Below are positions 8,346 through 16,875 of a stretch of 64,000 bases of DNA, one piece after another. The notes beneath the pieces were generated by a model. That model made no database searches. It was given only the letters and a program-made list of their open reading frames with translations, and was not told the origin of the DNA. The position numbers were made by a program, and so were the translations under genes. The stretch lies in assembly GCA_934591895.1 (NCBI GenBank), contig CAKTPP010000004.1, forward strand, positions 62,001-126,000, written 5' to 3'. This stretch comes from an uncultured Oscillospiraceae bacterium. Lineage in GTDB: Bacteria; Bacillota; Clostridia; Oscillospirales; Oscillospiraceae. Within the stretch, counting starts at the first letter, position 1, and the number at the start of each line of letters is the position of its first letter.

Positions 8346-8882
8346 TTGCATACGAAATGGACTGCCCGCCGCCTCGCGGCGGACGCGATGTTTGCCGCCA
8401 TGGTCACGGTTCTGGCCGCGGCGGCCATCAAGACCGGCAACCTCAAGATCACCATTGAGGCGATGCCGGTGTTCCTCGGCGCGCTGATGCTCGGACCGAT
8501 CGACGGTATGGTCATCGGCGGCATCGGCACCCTGCTGTATCAGCTGCTGTCCTATGGCGTGACCGCCACGACCGCGCTGTGGATCGCGCCGTATGTGCTG
8601 CTCGGCCTGTGCGTGGGCGCGGTGTCCGCGCGGCACGGGTACGCCTGCACCAAGCGCCAGCTTGTGCTGCTGGTCGTGCTGGGGGAGCTGGGCATCACGG
8701 CGCTCAACACCGGCTCGCTGTATGTCGACAGTCTCATCTACGGGTATTATTCGCCCGTGTTCGTCTTCGGCACGCTGCCGCTGCGTCTGGGCATCTGCGC
8801 GGCGAAGGCGGTCGTGTTTTCGCTGCTGCTGCCGTCGCTGCTGCCGCTCGTGCGCCGCGCGGTGCAGCCGCACGCCAATTGA
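8346..8882 (+). CDS. folT: Folate ECF transporter S component
   Basis: Hydrophobic 178-aa protein with about six membrane segments, of the energy-coupling-factor S-component type; it binds folate and works with a shared EcfAAT module encoded elsewhere. The start is a TTG at 8346, because AAAGGAG (8331-8337) is eight bases upstream. A GTG at 8316 lacks a ribosome site and lies within the leader. The N-terminus WTARRLAADAMFAAM is typical of FolT. The THF riboswitch upstream gives independent support for folate as ligand. Confidence 0.88.
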   Translation: MHTKWTARRLAADAMFAAMVTVLAAAAIKTGNLKITIEAMPVFLGALMLGPIDGMVIGGIGTLLYQLLSYGVTATTALWIAPYVLLGLCVGAVSARHGYACTKRQLVLLVVLGELGITALNTGSLYVDSLIYGYYSPVFVFGTLPLRLGICAAKAVVFSLLLPSLLPLVRRAVQPHAN

Positions 8883-8902
8883 CCGAACAGGAAAACGTCA
8901 AA

Positions 8903-8931
8903 GCCGCCGCTCGATATGAGCGGCGGTTTTT
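8903..8931 (+). terminator. Terminator of folT
   Basis: GCCGCCGCTC/GAGCGGCGG stem, GATAT loop, T5 tail. Confidence 0.9.
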
Positions 8932-8961
8932 GCGTGCAGGACGCGGTACGCGGCGGCATGC

Positions 8962-8995
8962 AAAAAGCAGTCCGGCAGGTATCTGCCGGACTGCT
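8962..8995 (-). terminator. Terminator of the redox/kinase operon
   Basis: On the minus strand GCAGTCCGGCAG and CTGCCGGACTGC form a long stem followed by TTTTT, about 130 bases past the stop codon at 9122. The stretch between (8996-9121) holds only a GC-rich inverted repeat and no gene. Confidence 0.85.
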
Positions 8996-9121
8996 CCATC
9001 CGATTGGGGCGCTGCGCCCCGGTTCTCCCCCCTGCTGCACAAACGATCTACGCAGCAGCATTGGCACATGGCCGGTGAGCCGGCGCCGGGCATCCAATCC
9101 GGCGCCGGATGATAACAATGC

Positions 9122-10891
9122 TCAGTCGAACTTCGGCTGCTCGAGATAGTCGGTGTAATCGCGCAGGAACTTCTTTTCCTCCGGCTTGAGATCCAGGCCG
9201 ATCGTGCCGCCCGGATTCATATTGTAGTCGGGGTCAAAGTAGTCCTTGAGCACGCGGAACACGCCGTACTCCTTCTCGCCGATGTAGCCCTCGAGCCAGG
9301 GCGCGAACATCTTGCCGATGCCGTGGTGGTGGCTCACGGCCGCGCCGGAGCGCTGGATCGCGTCAAGGATCGTGGTGTGGTAGGCCTTGAAGGCGTCCTC
9401 ATCCTGCATACGGGTGAGGAAGATGAAGTACAGGTTCGCGCCCTGCGGATAGCAGTGCGACATATGCGTCGTGACGACGGTGTTCGGCAGCGCGTGGCAG
9501 ATCTTGCGCACGTCGGCGTGCACCTGCTCCATGTTCGACCAGTTGACCGTGCACTCGAGCGTGTCGGTCGTGACGCCGAAGTCCATGAGCGTGTCGCGCA
9601 GGTAGGGGTCGTTGAAGCGGCCCTTTTCCCAGCTGCGGGTGACGTAGCCGGTCAGCGGCATGCCGCCGTGCTTGCGCGCGATTCTGGCGATGTTGCGCGC
9701 GACGTTGCGGCTGTAGCCCTTCTCGCCGTCGGTAAAGCCGAGGAAGAGGCAGCGCTCCATGTCCTTGTAGCCGAACGCGTCGAGCAGCGGCTGCAGCGGC
9801 GTCTCGTCGACGTTGTAGAGCTTGAGCATGAGGTTGGTCTCCTCCGGGTCGGACAGACGGAACACGGACGAGTAGCCGCACTCGCACTGCATCATCTCGC
9901 GGGCGGCCTTCATGGCGATGTCCCACGTCTTAAAGATGTAGGAAAAGCGCTTGCGGTTTTCCGGCATCCAGCGGAAGATGCGCAGCGTGACCTCGGTCAG
10001 CACGCCGAACGTGCCCTCGGAGCCCATCATGATCTGGTTCAGGTTCGGACCGGTAGCCTCGCGGGAGTAGTGGCTGGTCTGGATGACGCCGATGGGCGTG
10101 GCGTACTTCTGGCTGAGCACGATGTCGGCGATGGTGCCGTAGTACGTGCTGTTCTGGCCGGCACCGCGCGTGACCGTCCAGCCGCCGACGCTCGAATACT
10201 CGAACGACTGCGGGAAGTGGCCGCAGGTGTACTGACGCTTCGCACCGAAGAGCTCAGGCGCGTTCTGCAGCGTCTTTTCCAGATCGGGGCCGGACATGCC
10301 GGCCTGCACGGTGATGGTCTGGTCGATCTCGTTGAAGCTGATGACCTTGTTGAAGTTGCGGCGCATATCCAGCGAGATGCCGCCCTTGACCGGCTCGACG
10401 CCGCGGGTGACGCTGCTGCCGCCGCCGTAGACGTACAGCGGGATGTGGTGCTCGGTGGAGTAGGCGACGATCTGCTCGACCTGCTCGCTCGTCTCGGGGT
10501 AGAGCACGACGTCGGGTACGCTGTCGATGCGCTTGTGGCGCAGACGCAGCAGGTCGTAGGCCGTGGCGCCGTAGGCCACGCTCAGACGGTCGTAGTCCGC
10601 GGTGGAGACGTTCTGCTCACCGACGATCGCCTTGAGCGCGTCGATGTGCTCGGGCGCAAGCTGCACCGGGTGATCGGGCAGCTCCACGGGGTCAAAGCCG
10701 GTGTCGTCGGAATACGCCTTGAAGTCGTCGTCCGTCATCTGGAATTTCTCTTTCATGAGCGTATAGAGCGACTCCTTCGGGTATTTGAAGAAGTTCGGGT
10801 CGCCCCAGCGGAAGATGGAGCGGTAGCTGTTTTCGGGGGCGGGGGTGAGCAGCCATTTCGGCTCGAATCCTTTGTACGGTTTGTTGCTCAT
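9122..10891 (-). CDS. FAD-binding oxidase, alkyl-DHAP synthase (AGPS)/GlcD-like
   Basis: Flavoprotein of the vanillyl-alcohol-oxidase fold (589 aa). The FAD-binding part includes PDVVLYPETSEQVEQIV and YGGGSSVTRG (roughly residues 130-175) and a GSEGTFGVLTEV strand near 300. The C-terminal SHHHGIGK motif is the histidine cluster characteristic of alkyl-dihydroxyacetonephosphate synthase relatives. It is the last gene of the operon and its ATG overlaps the stop of the FGGY kinase (ATGA). Ether-lipid synthesis is possible, but the kinase/dehydrogenase neighbours fit oxidation of a phosphorylated polyol equally well. The substrate is unknown. Confidence 0.8.
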   Translation of the reverse strand: MSNKPYKGFEPKWLLTPAPENSYRSIFRWGDPNFFKYPKESLYTLMKEKFQMTDDDFKAYSDDTGFDPVELPDHPVQLAPEHIDALKAIVGEQNVSTADYDRLSVAYGATAYDLLRLRHKRIDSVPDVVLYPETSEQVEQIVAYSTEHHIPLYVYGGGSSVTRGVEPVKGGISLDMRRNFNKVISFNEIDQTITVQAGMSGPDLEKTLQNAPELFGAKRQYTCGHFPQSFEYSSVGGWTVTRGAGQNSTYYGTIADIVLSQKYATPIGVIQTSHYSREATGPNLNQIMMGSEGTFGVLTEVTLRIFRWMPENRKRFSYIFKTWDIAMKAAREMMQCECGYSSVFRLSDPEETNLMLKLYNVDETPLQPLLDAFGYKDMERCLFLGFTDGEKGYSRNVARNIARIARKHGGMPLTGYVTRSWEKGRFNDPYLRDTLMDFGVTTDTLECTVNWSNMEQVHADVRKICHALPNTVVTTHMSHCYPQGANLYFIFLTRMQDEDAFKAYHTTILDAIQRSGAAVSHHHGIGKMFAPWLEGYIGEKEYGVFRVLKDYFDPDYNMNPGGTIGLDLKPEEKKFLRDYTDYLEQPKFD

Positions 10892-12444
10892 TGTACAATC
10901 CTCCTCTTGACTTGGATCAGTTTCTGATAGATCGGGCGCAGGCGCGGATAGATCTTGCGGTAGGCCTGCTCGTAGATTTCGTTGTAGATCTCGTGGTTCC
11001 TTTCGTTGGGACGGAAGGTGTCCTTCACGTGGACCATGGCCTTGGCCGCCTCGTCAAAGTCGGCGAACACGCCCTTGGCCACGAACGCGACCATGGACGA
11101 GCCGATGGAGCACGCCTCGTGCGTCTGTGAGCGCACGACCGGCAGACCGAACACATCCGCCGCGATCTGGCAGACCACGTTGCTCTTCGCGCCGCCGCCG
11201 CCGATGCGGATCTCATGAATGGTCAGACCCGAGCGGTCCTCCATGATGCGCAGCGCCATGTAAAGCTCGAGGCACAGGCCCTCGATGATGGCGCGGTAGA
11301 AGTGGTAGCGCGTGTGGTAATCGGAAAAGCCGATGACCGCGCCGAGCGAATCCGGATGCAGGATGCCGGCCGTCCAGTACGGCTGCAGGAGCAGACCGTC
11401 GCTGCCGGCGGGCAGGTCGCGGATGCGCTGGTCGAGCAGAGCCTCGGGCGCCATGCCCATTTCCTTGGCGTCGATGGCGTCGGCTGTGCCGAATTCCTTG
11501 ACGAACCACGACAGCAGCCACAGACCGCGGTAGATCTCGATCTCGGGGTTGTAGTGGTCGTTGAGTACGCCGGGGTAGGCGGGCAGAAACTGCTGCGGCT
11601 CGACGTACTGCGTCGTGCTGAACTGGATGGTGGCCGTCGTGCCGAGCGAGATGGACGCCTTGTCGGAGTTGATCACGGCGAGGCCAAGCGTCTCGCAGCC
11701 CTTGTCCGAGCCGGTCGAGATGAGCGGCAGGCCGGCGGGGATGCCGGTCAGGGCGCAGACCTGTTCGGTGATCGTGCCGATGACCGTGCCGGACGGCACG
11801 AGGTCGCACAGCTTTTCGTTCGGCACGTCGCAGAAGCAGCGCGTGAGGCTGCCGGGCTTCATCCAGCGGCGGTTTTTGTAATCGAACGGGATGTGTCCGA
11901 TCTGGTTCGAGGCCGAGTCGATGAGATTGCCCGTGAGCTTGTAGTTGAGGTAGGTGGGCAGCATGACGTACTTGGCGGTCCTGGCCCAGATCTCCGGCTC
12001 GTGGCGCATGATCCAGTTGCCGGCGGAGGCGGCGTAGACCACCTTCGCCGTCGGCTCCATACCGGCGACCTTGAAGACCATCATGTTCTTGGCAGGCATG
12101 GCGCCGTTCGGATCGACGGAGCGCTTATCCAGCCAGAGGATGATGTCGCGCAGGGGGTTGTTGTTCTCATCCAGACACACAACGGTGTCGCGGATGACGG
12201 TGATCGTCATGGCGATCACGTCCGGCAGCAGGGCATTGCTGCGCGCACACAGCTCGCGGCAGCATTCGCACAGGCAGTCGAAGTAGAAATCCGGCTTCTG
12301 CTCCGCCCAGCCTGGCTCTTTGGAAAAGTACGGCTCGGCGTATTTTTTCTGGACGACGTCCACGGTCCGGCCGTCCGGATCCACGAGCAGGGCGCGCGCG
12401 CTCTGTGTGCCGATGTCGCAGGTCAGCACCAGCGGTTTGCTCAA
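10888..12444 (-). CDS. FGGY-family carbohydrate kinase
   Basis: Sugar or polyol kinase (518 aa). The N-terminal phosphate loop is DIGTQSARALLVD. The C-terminal domain carries the nucleotide-binding GSDKGCETLG, SLGTTATIQ and IRIGGGGAKSN segments. The start is TTG with GGAGGG seven bases upstream. It resembles glycerol/xylulose kinases but is too diverged to name. It lies 63 bases downstream of the DUF1667 gene and is coupled to the AGPS-like gene. Confidence 0.88.
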   Translation of the reverse strand: MSKPLVLTCDIGTQSARALLVDPDGRTVDVVQKKYAEPYFSKEPGWAEQKPDFYFDCLCECCRELCARSNALLPDVIAMTITVIRDTVVCLDENNNPLRDIILWLDKRSVDPNGAMPAKNMMVFKVAGMEPTAKVVYAASAGNWIMRHEPEIWARTAKYVMLPTYLNYKLTGNLIDSASNQIGHIPFDYKNRRWMKPGSLTRCFCDVPNEKLCDLVPSGTVIGTITEQVCALTGIPAGLPLISTGSDKGCETLGLAVINSDKASISLGTTATIQFSTTQYVEPQQFLPAYPGVLNDHYNPEIEIYRGLWLLSWFVKEFGTADAIDAKEMGMAPEALLDQRIRDLPAGSDGLLLQPYWTAGILHPDSLGAVIGFSDYHTRYHFYRAIIEGLCLELYMALRIMEDRSGLTIHEIRIGGGGAKSNVVCQIAADVFGLPVVRSQTHEACSIGSSMVAFVAKGVFADFDEAAKAMVHVKDTFRPNERNHEIYNEIYEQAYRKIYPRLRPIYQKLIQVKRRIVQ

Positions 12445-12507
12445 GTTGATTCCCTCCTATGATATAGTTTGCTCTCTCCTATACTGTAAGCGATTTTCGC
12501 TCCGATT

Positions 12508-12873
12508 TCAATCGGGTCTGTGCTTGAGCAGGCTGCTCGTGGCGATGACGTCCACGCCGAGGCCGAGCACATCGGGGATGACCACGTCGCCGCGGCCGAT
12601 GCGTTCGGTCACGGTCACGGTGCGGATCGCGTCCATGACGTCGAAGATGCGGTCCTTCGGGATGTCCGCCGAAACGCGCACCGGCAGCACCGGCGCGTCG
12701 GCAAAGGCGGTGCGCACGGTCGAGCAGATGGTGCGCTTGGGCGCGGTCATCTCCGAGACGGCAAACTCCCTGCCGCGGGGGCAGGTGTTGCCGGTCACGG
12801 ACCAGCCGTCGCCGTCGCGTTCGATTTTCAAGGTGCAGCCGCGCGGGCAGCCGATACAGGTGAGTTCTTTCAT
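12508..12873 (-). CDS. DUF1667 family protein
   Basis: 121-aa cysteine-containing protein starting MKELTCIGCPRGCTLKI, with a second CPRG motif near residue 32. Proteins of this family usually sit next to GlpA-like dehydrogenases and their FAD/NAD partners, exactly as here, which suggests an electron-transfer or assembly role; this is inference. Its ATG overlaps the stop of the preceding oxidoreductase by four bases. Confidence 0.9.
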   Translation of the reverse strand: MKELTCIGCPRGCTLKIERDGDGWSVTGNTCPRGREFAVSEMTAPKRTICSTVRTAFADAPVLPVRVSADIPKDRIFDVMDAIRTVTVTERIGRGDVVIPDVLGLGVDVIATSSLLKHRPD

Positions 12874-14123
12874 GCCTTTGCCACCTCGATCTCAAAGTGG
12901 ACATCGCCGGCGCCGGCGATGCCGAGCTTGTCAAAGTCCAGCGTGAGCTGCTGCATCTCGGGCGGCCGCAGGAAGGGATAGCGCCGCGACCAGACCTCGC
13001 TGCCGTCTATGGTCAGCACCACGCGGCAGGGGCCGAGCACCTCCGCGCTGCGGAAATACAGCGTGACGGCGCTGTTGTCCTGCGTGCGGTCGAGCCGCTG
13101 CGGGACAAGGTAGCCGAAGTCGTTCGAGATCGTGACGGCGACCTCGTCGCGCGTGTGTGCGGCAAAGTGCGCGGCGCTCTTTCCGGCCAGCTCGCCGGAG
13201 GCGGACACATAGTCCACAAGGTCGTTGACGTGCAGCGCGTTGCCGCACGAGAAGATGCCGGGCACCTCGGTCATGAGCTGCCCGTCGCAGACGGGGCCGC
13301 GGGTGTGCCCGTCGAGCGGGACGCCGAGCGACTCTGCCAGCTCGTTTTCCGGGATGAGGCCGACGGACACGATGAGCGCGTCGCAGTCGATGCGCTGCTC
13401 CGTGCCGGCGATGGGGCGCATATGCGCGTCCACCTCTGCGACCTCCACGCCCGTGAGCCGGTCGGCGCCGAACACGCGCGTGACCGTGTGGCTCAGGTGC
13501 AGCGGGATGTCATAGTCGTGCAGGCACTGGTGGATGTTGCGCGTCAGACCCGAGGGGGTGGGCTTGGCCTCGTACACGCCGAGCACCTCCGCGCCCTCAA
13601 GCGTCAGGCGGCGCGCCATGATGAGCCCGATGTCGCCGCTGCCGAGGATGACGCAGCGGCGGGTCGGCAGCTCGCCGAGCAGATTCGTGAAGTTCTGCGC
13701 GGTGCCGGCCGTGAACACGCCCGCCGGGCGCGTGCCGTGGATAAAGACCTGCTTTGCCGTGCGCTCGCGGCAGCCGGTGGCCAGCACGAGCGTGCGCGTC
13801 TCGTCGCGGGCGACGCCGTCGCGGCTGACGGTGCAGACCGCAAAGCTGCCGGACGTTTTCTCCACGCGCGTGACGAAGGTCTGCGTGCGCGCCTCGATCT
13901 GCAGCTGCTCGAGCCGGTCGATGAAGCGCTCGACATATTCCGGCCCTGCCAGCCGCTCGCCGAAGCGCGCAAGGCCGAAGCCGTCATGAATGCACTGCTT
14001 GAGCATGCCGCCCAGACGCACCTCGCGCTCGATGAGCAGCACGTGCGCGCCGTTTTCGTGCGCGGAGATGGCGGCTGCGAGCCCGCCCGGGCCGCCGCCG
14101 ATGACGATGACGTCATACATCAT
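12870..14123 (-). CDS. FAD/NAD(P)-dependent oxidoreductase
   Basis: Two-dinucleotide-fold flavoprotein (417 aa). FAD loop VIGGGPGGLAAA at 6-17, then ATGCRER, a second NAD loop ILGSGDIGLIMA near 170, and the closing FAD motif GIFSCGNALHVND near 290. The start is ATG 14123 (GGGGAGG upstream), overlapping the stop of the GlpA-like gene; the frame is open further upstream without a ribosome site. A C-terminal 90-residue beta-rich extension follows the oxidoreductase core. It probably passes electrons from the GlpA-like subunit. Confidence 0.88.
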   Translation of the reverse strand: MMYDVIVIGGGPGGLAAAISAHENGAHVLLIEREVRLGGMLKQCIHDGFGLARFGERLAGPEYVERFIDRLEQLQIEARTQTFVTRVEKTSGSFAVCTVSRDGVARDETRTLVLATGCRERTAKQVFIHGTRPAGVFTAGTAQNFTNLLGELPTRRCVILGSGDIGLIMARRLTLEGAEVLGVYEAKPTPSGLTRNIHQCLHDYDIPLHLSHTVTRVFGADRLTGVEVAEVDAHMRPIAGTEQRIDCDALIVSVGLIPENELAESLGVPLDGHTRGPVCDGQLMTEVPGIFSCGNALHVNDLVDYVSASGELAGKSAAHFAAHTRDEVAVTISNDFGYLVPQRLDRTQDNSAVTLYFRSAEVLGPCRVVLTIDGSEVWSRRYPFLRPPEMQQLTLDFDKLGIAGAGDVHFEIEVAKA

Positions 14124-15844
14124 GCCTGCACCTCCCCGGATTTCGTCGGGCCGAATGTGATGGGCGCGTCGGCCGAGGACTTGCGCACCTCGCTGAGCGG
14201 CACGCCGAGGAATTCGGCGATGATGCGCACCACCTGCGGCGAGCAGAACCCGCCCTGACAGCGTCCCATGCCGGGACGCACGCGCTTTTTCACGCCGTCG
14301 ACCGTCGGCACGCACACATTCGAGCGCAGCGCGTCAAGGATCTCGCCGCGGCTGATCTCCTCGCAGCGGCAGACGATGACGCCGTAGTCGGGATTTTTCG
14401 CAATGCAGGCCGCGCGCGTCTCGTCGTCCATCTCACGCAGCACGGGGATGCCCGGCCGGTGGGGGTCGAAGTCGGGATTTGCGGCCACGGGACGGTCGTG
14501 CGCGAGGATGCCGGCCGCCATGTCCGCCACATCCACCGCGACGGCGGGCGCCGTCGTCAGGCCGGGGGACTGGATGCCCGCGACGTGGATGAGGTTGTGC
14601 GTGCGGCGGCCGCGCTCGATGATGAAGTCCTCCTCGAACGTGGGGGCGCGCACGCCGGTGAAATAGGTGATGATGTCGCGCTCGGTCAGCGCGGGCATCG
14701 TGATCTTCTGCTTTTCGAACACGTGCGCGATGCTCTCGGGACAGGTCGCGGTGTTCTCCTTTTCATAGGTCTCCACCGCGTCGGGGCCGATGAGCAGGTT
14801 GTCGTGCACGGTGTGCAGGATGCCGCCGCCCTTCGAGTGCGTTTTGGAGACGGTGTCGGTGCCCTTGACGGACGCGATCGAGTGCATGAACGCACCGGCC
14901 TTGCGGTCGAGGATGCTGTTCGTGCCGCGGCGGGGGTGGATGGAGAAGAAGCGGTCACCGGCCATGCGCGCCACCTCCTCGGCGAACACGCCGGCCGCGT
15001 TGATGACGAGCGCGGGGTGCAGCGTGCCGCGGTTGGTGTGCACGGCGGTGATCCTTCCGTCCGCGACGTCCATGCCCAGCGCGGCTGTGTTGAGCGCGAT
15101 GCGCGCGCCGTTTTGCACGGCGTTTTCCGCGTAGGCGATCGTCAGCCCGTAGGGGCAGACGCAGCCGGAGTCCGGGTTCGAGATGGCGAAGCGGGTCTTT
15201 TCATTGAAGTTCGGCTCGCGCCTGAGCAGCTCCTTGCCGGAGATGAGGCGGGTGTCCGCGATGCCGTCGTGATATTTGCGCCACATGCAGTAGCACCACA
15301 CGGCCGGGCGCAGCCAGCCGTGCTGGAAGCAGACGTACTGTCCCACGCGGGAAAACGGCACGTCGAGCTCCTTGCAGACCTGGTCGAACATGGCGTTGCC
15401 GCGCCGGATGTACCTGTGCTTGACGCTGCCGCGGCCGAGGTCGATGCCCGGGTGCACCTCGCCGTCGTTGCGCCCCGAGGCGCCGAGCGCGAGGTCGCAC
15501 TCCTTGTCGACGACCAGGATGTCGAGCTTCCGGCGCGCAAGCTCGCGCGCGATCGACACGCCCGAGATGCCGCCGCCGATGATGAGCACGTCGGGCGTCT
15601 GCCCGTCGAGCGCATGGTCGCGCAGCGCGGGAATGCGCATGGGTGCGTCCTCGCCGCCGGTAAACGTGATGTCGTTGACGACATGGCACGTGGAATACTT
15701 CGTTGCGGCCATCTGGCCGGCGCGCACAACGTCGTCCCAGCGGTCCAGCGTGCCGCGCAGGACGATGCAGTTGTCCTCCAGCGCCGCCGTGACCCTGCCG
15801 CCGAAGGCCTGATTCAGTTTCCGGTTCAAAACGGACATCCGCAT
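14120..15844 (-). CDS. GlpA-like FAD-dependent dehydrogenase with BFD-type [2Fe-2S] domain
   Basis: 574 aa. A DAO-type FAD domain begins at about residue 78 (VLIIGGGISGVSIARELA). The C-terminal domain has CRCEE followed by GRCQGGFC, the four-cysteine BFD-like [2Fe-2S] site of anaerobic glycerol-3-phosphate dehydrogenase A. The first 75 residues form an extra alpha/beta segment (VTAALEDNCIVLRGTLDRWD...) that looks like a BON domain. ATG 15844 is chosen for GGGAGG ten bases upstream. First gene of the TetR-controlled operon; substrate probably glycerol-3-phosphate or a similar polyol phosphate. Confidence 0.85.
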   Translation of the reverse strand: MRMSVLNRKLNQAFGGRVTAALEDNCIVLRGTLDRWDDVVRAGQMAATKYSTCHVVNDITFTGGEDAPMRIPALRDHALDGQTPDVLIIGGGISGVSIARELARRKLDILVVDKECDLALGASGRNDGEVHPGIDLGRGSVKHRYIRRGNAMFDQVCKELDVPFSRVGQYVCFQHGWLRPAVWCYCMWRKYHDGIADTRLISGKELLRREPNFNEKTRFAISNPDSGCVCPYGLTIAYAENAVQNGARIALNTAALGMDVADGRITAVHTNRGTLHPALVINAAGVFAEEVARMAGDRFFSIHPRRGTNSILDRKAGAFMHSIASVKGTDTVSKTHSKGGGILHTVHDNLLIGPDAVETYEKENTATCPESIAHVFEKQKITMPALTERDIITYFTGVRAPTFEEDFIIERGRRTHNLIHVAGIQSPGLTTAPAVAVDVADMAAGILAHDRPVAANPDFDPHRPGIPVLREMDDETRAACIAKNPDYGVIVCRCEEISRGEILDALRSNVCVPTVDGVKKRVRPGMGRCQGGFCSPQVVRIIAEFLGVPLSEVRKSSADAPITFGPTKSGEVQA

Positions 15845-15868
15845 AACAGAGGTGCCTCCCAACAGGTA

Positions 15869-15888
15869 AGTCGGTCGGCTGACCGACT
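15869..15888. promoter_or_regulatory. 20-bp palindrome, candidate TetR operator
   Basis: AGTCGGTC and GACCGACT arms, 18 of 20 positions symmetric. It lies just downstream of the predicted transcription start of the GlpA-like operon and between it and the divergent TetR gene. Confidence 0.75.
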
Positions 15889-15898
15889 GAATACGTTA

Positions 15899-15927
15899 AA
15901 TATACCCTTTTTCCGGCGCAAAGTCAA
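15899..15927 (-). promoter_or_regulatory. Promoter of the GlpA-like/kinase operon
   Basis: Minus-strand TTGACT-N17-TATATT. The predicted start near 15892 places the palindrome at about +4 to +23. Confidence 0.8.
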
Positions 15928-15960
15928 GAACCGGCTCTGCGGCAAATCTGCCGAAATTTT

Positions 15961-15978
15961 TTTGTCATACTGGACAAA
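15961..15978. promoter_or_regulatory. Second inverted repeat over the TetR-gene promoter
   Basis: TTTGTC-N6-GACAAA overlaps the -35 of the TetR gene. It could be a second, different operator; the arms do not match the 20-bp palindrome. Confidence 0.3.
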
Positions 15979-15999
15979 ACGACCAAAATCGCGTACAAT
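15971..15999 (+). promoter_or_regulatory. Promoter of the TetR gene
   Basis: TGGACA-N17-TACAAT, 44 bases before the ATG. Confidence 0.75.
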
Positions 16000-16042
16000 C
16001 AAATTTGCATGATTCCACAAAAGCAGAAAAGAGGAACACAAC

Positions 16043-16621
16043 ATGGCCGCTCCGCGCAACGACAATGTCAAAGAAAAGATCCTCGACGCCGCGACCGGCC
16101 TGCTCAATACGCAGACGTTTGCCGACATTTCGCTGGCCGAGATCGCGGCGGCGGCGGGCGTGTCCAAGGGGACGCTGTACTACTATTATAAAAACAAGAC
16201 GGATATCCTCTTCGGCATCACCAACCGGTATCTCGACCGGCAGTGGGACGATCTGATCGCATGGACGGAGAACAAGGACAAGGACACGTCCGTGCACCGT
16301 CTGGTCAAGTACGTGGTCGAGCGCAACACCGCCTCCGCCGGGATGCGCCTGCACCTGATCCACGCCGCCATGCTCGGCGACGAGGCGCTGCGCGCCAGGC
16401 TTGTCGAGCGCTACGCCGCCTTCGAGCGGCTTATCGCCGAGAAGATCGCCGAGCGCACCGATGTCGTCTCCGCCGATTACCTGACGCAGCTGATCCTGCT
16501 CGCGTCCGACGGGATGATCGTGCAGGAGGCGCTGCGCAACGACAACTTTGACGCGGCCGCCTTCGTGCGCCAGAGTGAGGCATATCTGCGCGTGCTGCGC
16601 CCCGCAGAGCGTGACGGGTGA
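16043..16621 (+). CDS. TetR/AcrR family transcriptional regulator
   Basis: 192 aa. The N-terminal helix-turn-helix is classical: KEKILDAATGLL, then ISLAEIAAAAGVSKGTLYYYYKNKTDIL at roughly residues 32-59. The C-terminal ligand-binding part is helical and unlike any relative I recognise. It is transcribed away from the GlpA-like operon and shares its 200-base control region, so it very likely represses that operon and itself. The inducer is unknown. Confidence 0.92.
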   Translation: MAAPRNDNVKEKILDAATGLLNTQTFADISLAEIAAAAGVSKGTLYYYYKNKTDILFGITNRYLDRQWDDLIAWTENKDKDTSVHRLVKYVVERNTASAGMRLHLIHAAMLGDEALRARLVERYAAFERLIAEKIAERTDVVSADYLTQLILLASDGMIVQEALRNDNFDAAAFVRQSEAYLRVLRPAERDG

Positions 16622-16689
16622 CAGTGGGCAAAAATTGTATCGAAAGTCACCCTCTTGTCCGGATTTGTGAAAGAATTGGCGTGTAGCGG

Positions 16690-16718
16690 TTGACACCGCA
16701 TGGAACACATGGTAGTAT
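16690..16718 (+). promoter_or_regulatory. Promoter of the dehydratase operon
   Basis: TTGACA-N17-TAGTAT. Predicted start near 16725, leaving a leader of about 150 nt. Confidence 0.8.
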
Positions 16719-16725
16719 TTTTGTA

Positions 16726-16790
16726 ATAACCGTGGGGTGGAGCGGTTATCCTGTTTTGTCGGCGGCAGCGTGTGCCGCAACCGCTTTTTT
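16726..16790 (+). promoter_or_regulatory. Attenuator-like leader with competing hairpins
   Basis: ATAACCG (16726-16732) pairs with CGGTTAT (16743-16749) at the very 5' end of the RNA. The overlapping AGCGGTT (16741-16747) can instead pair with AACCGCT (16779-16785), stacking on GCGGCA/TGCCGC and followed by T6, which is a terminator. The two folds exclude each other, the layout of a regulated attenuator. No leader peptide or known riboswitch was recognised. Confidence 0.5.
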
Positions 16791-16875
16791 GTATGTCGAA
16801 GGCAGCGGGATGCGTCCGCATTCCGTCGTCTTTTTACATAGCTGCAATGGGAATTATTTTGAAAGAAGGGACAAT

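Noticed and set aside
8996..9121. Small gene between the operon terminator and the AGPS-like gene
   Set aside because: Only a CCGGCGCCGG inverted repeat; no frame with a ribosome site.
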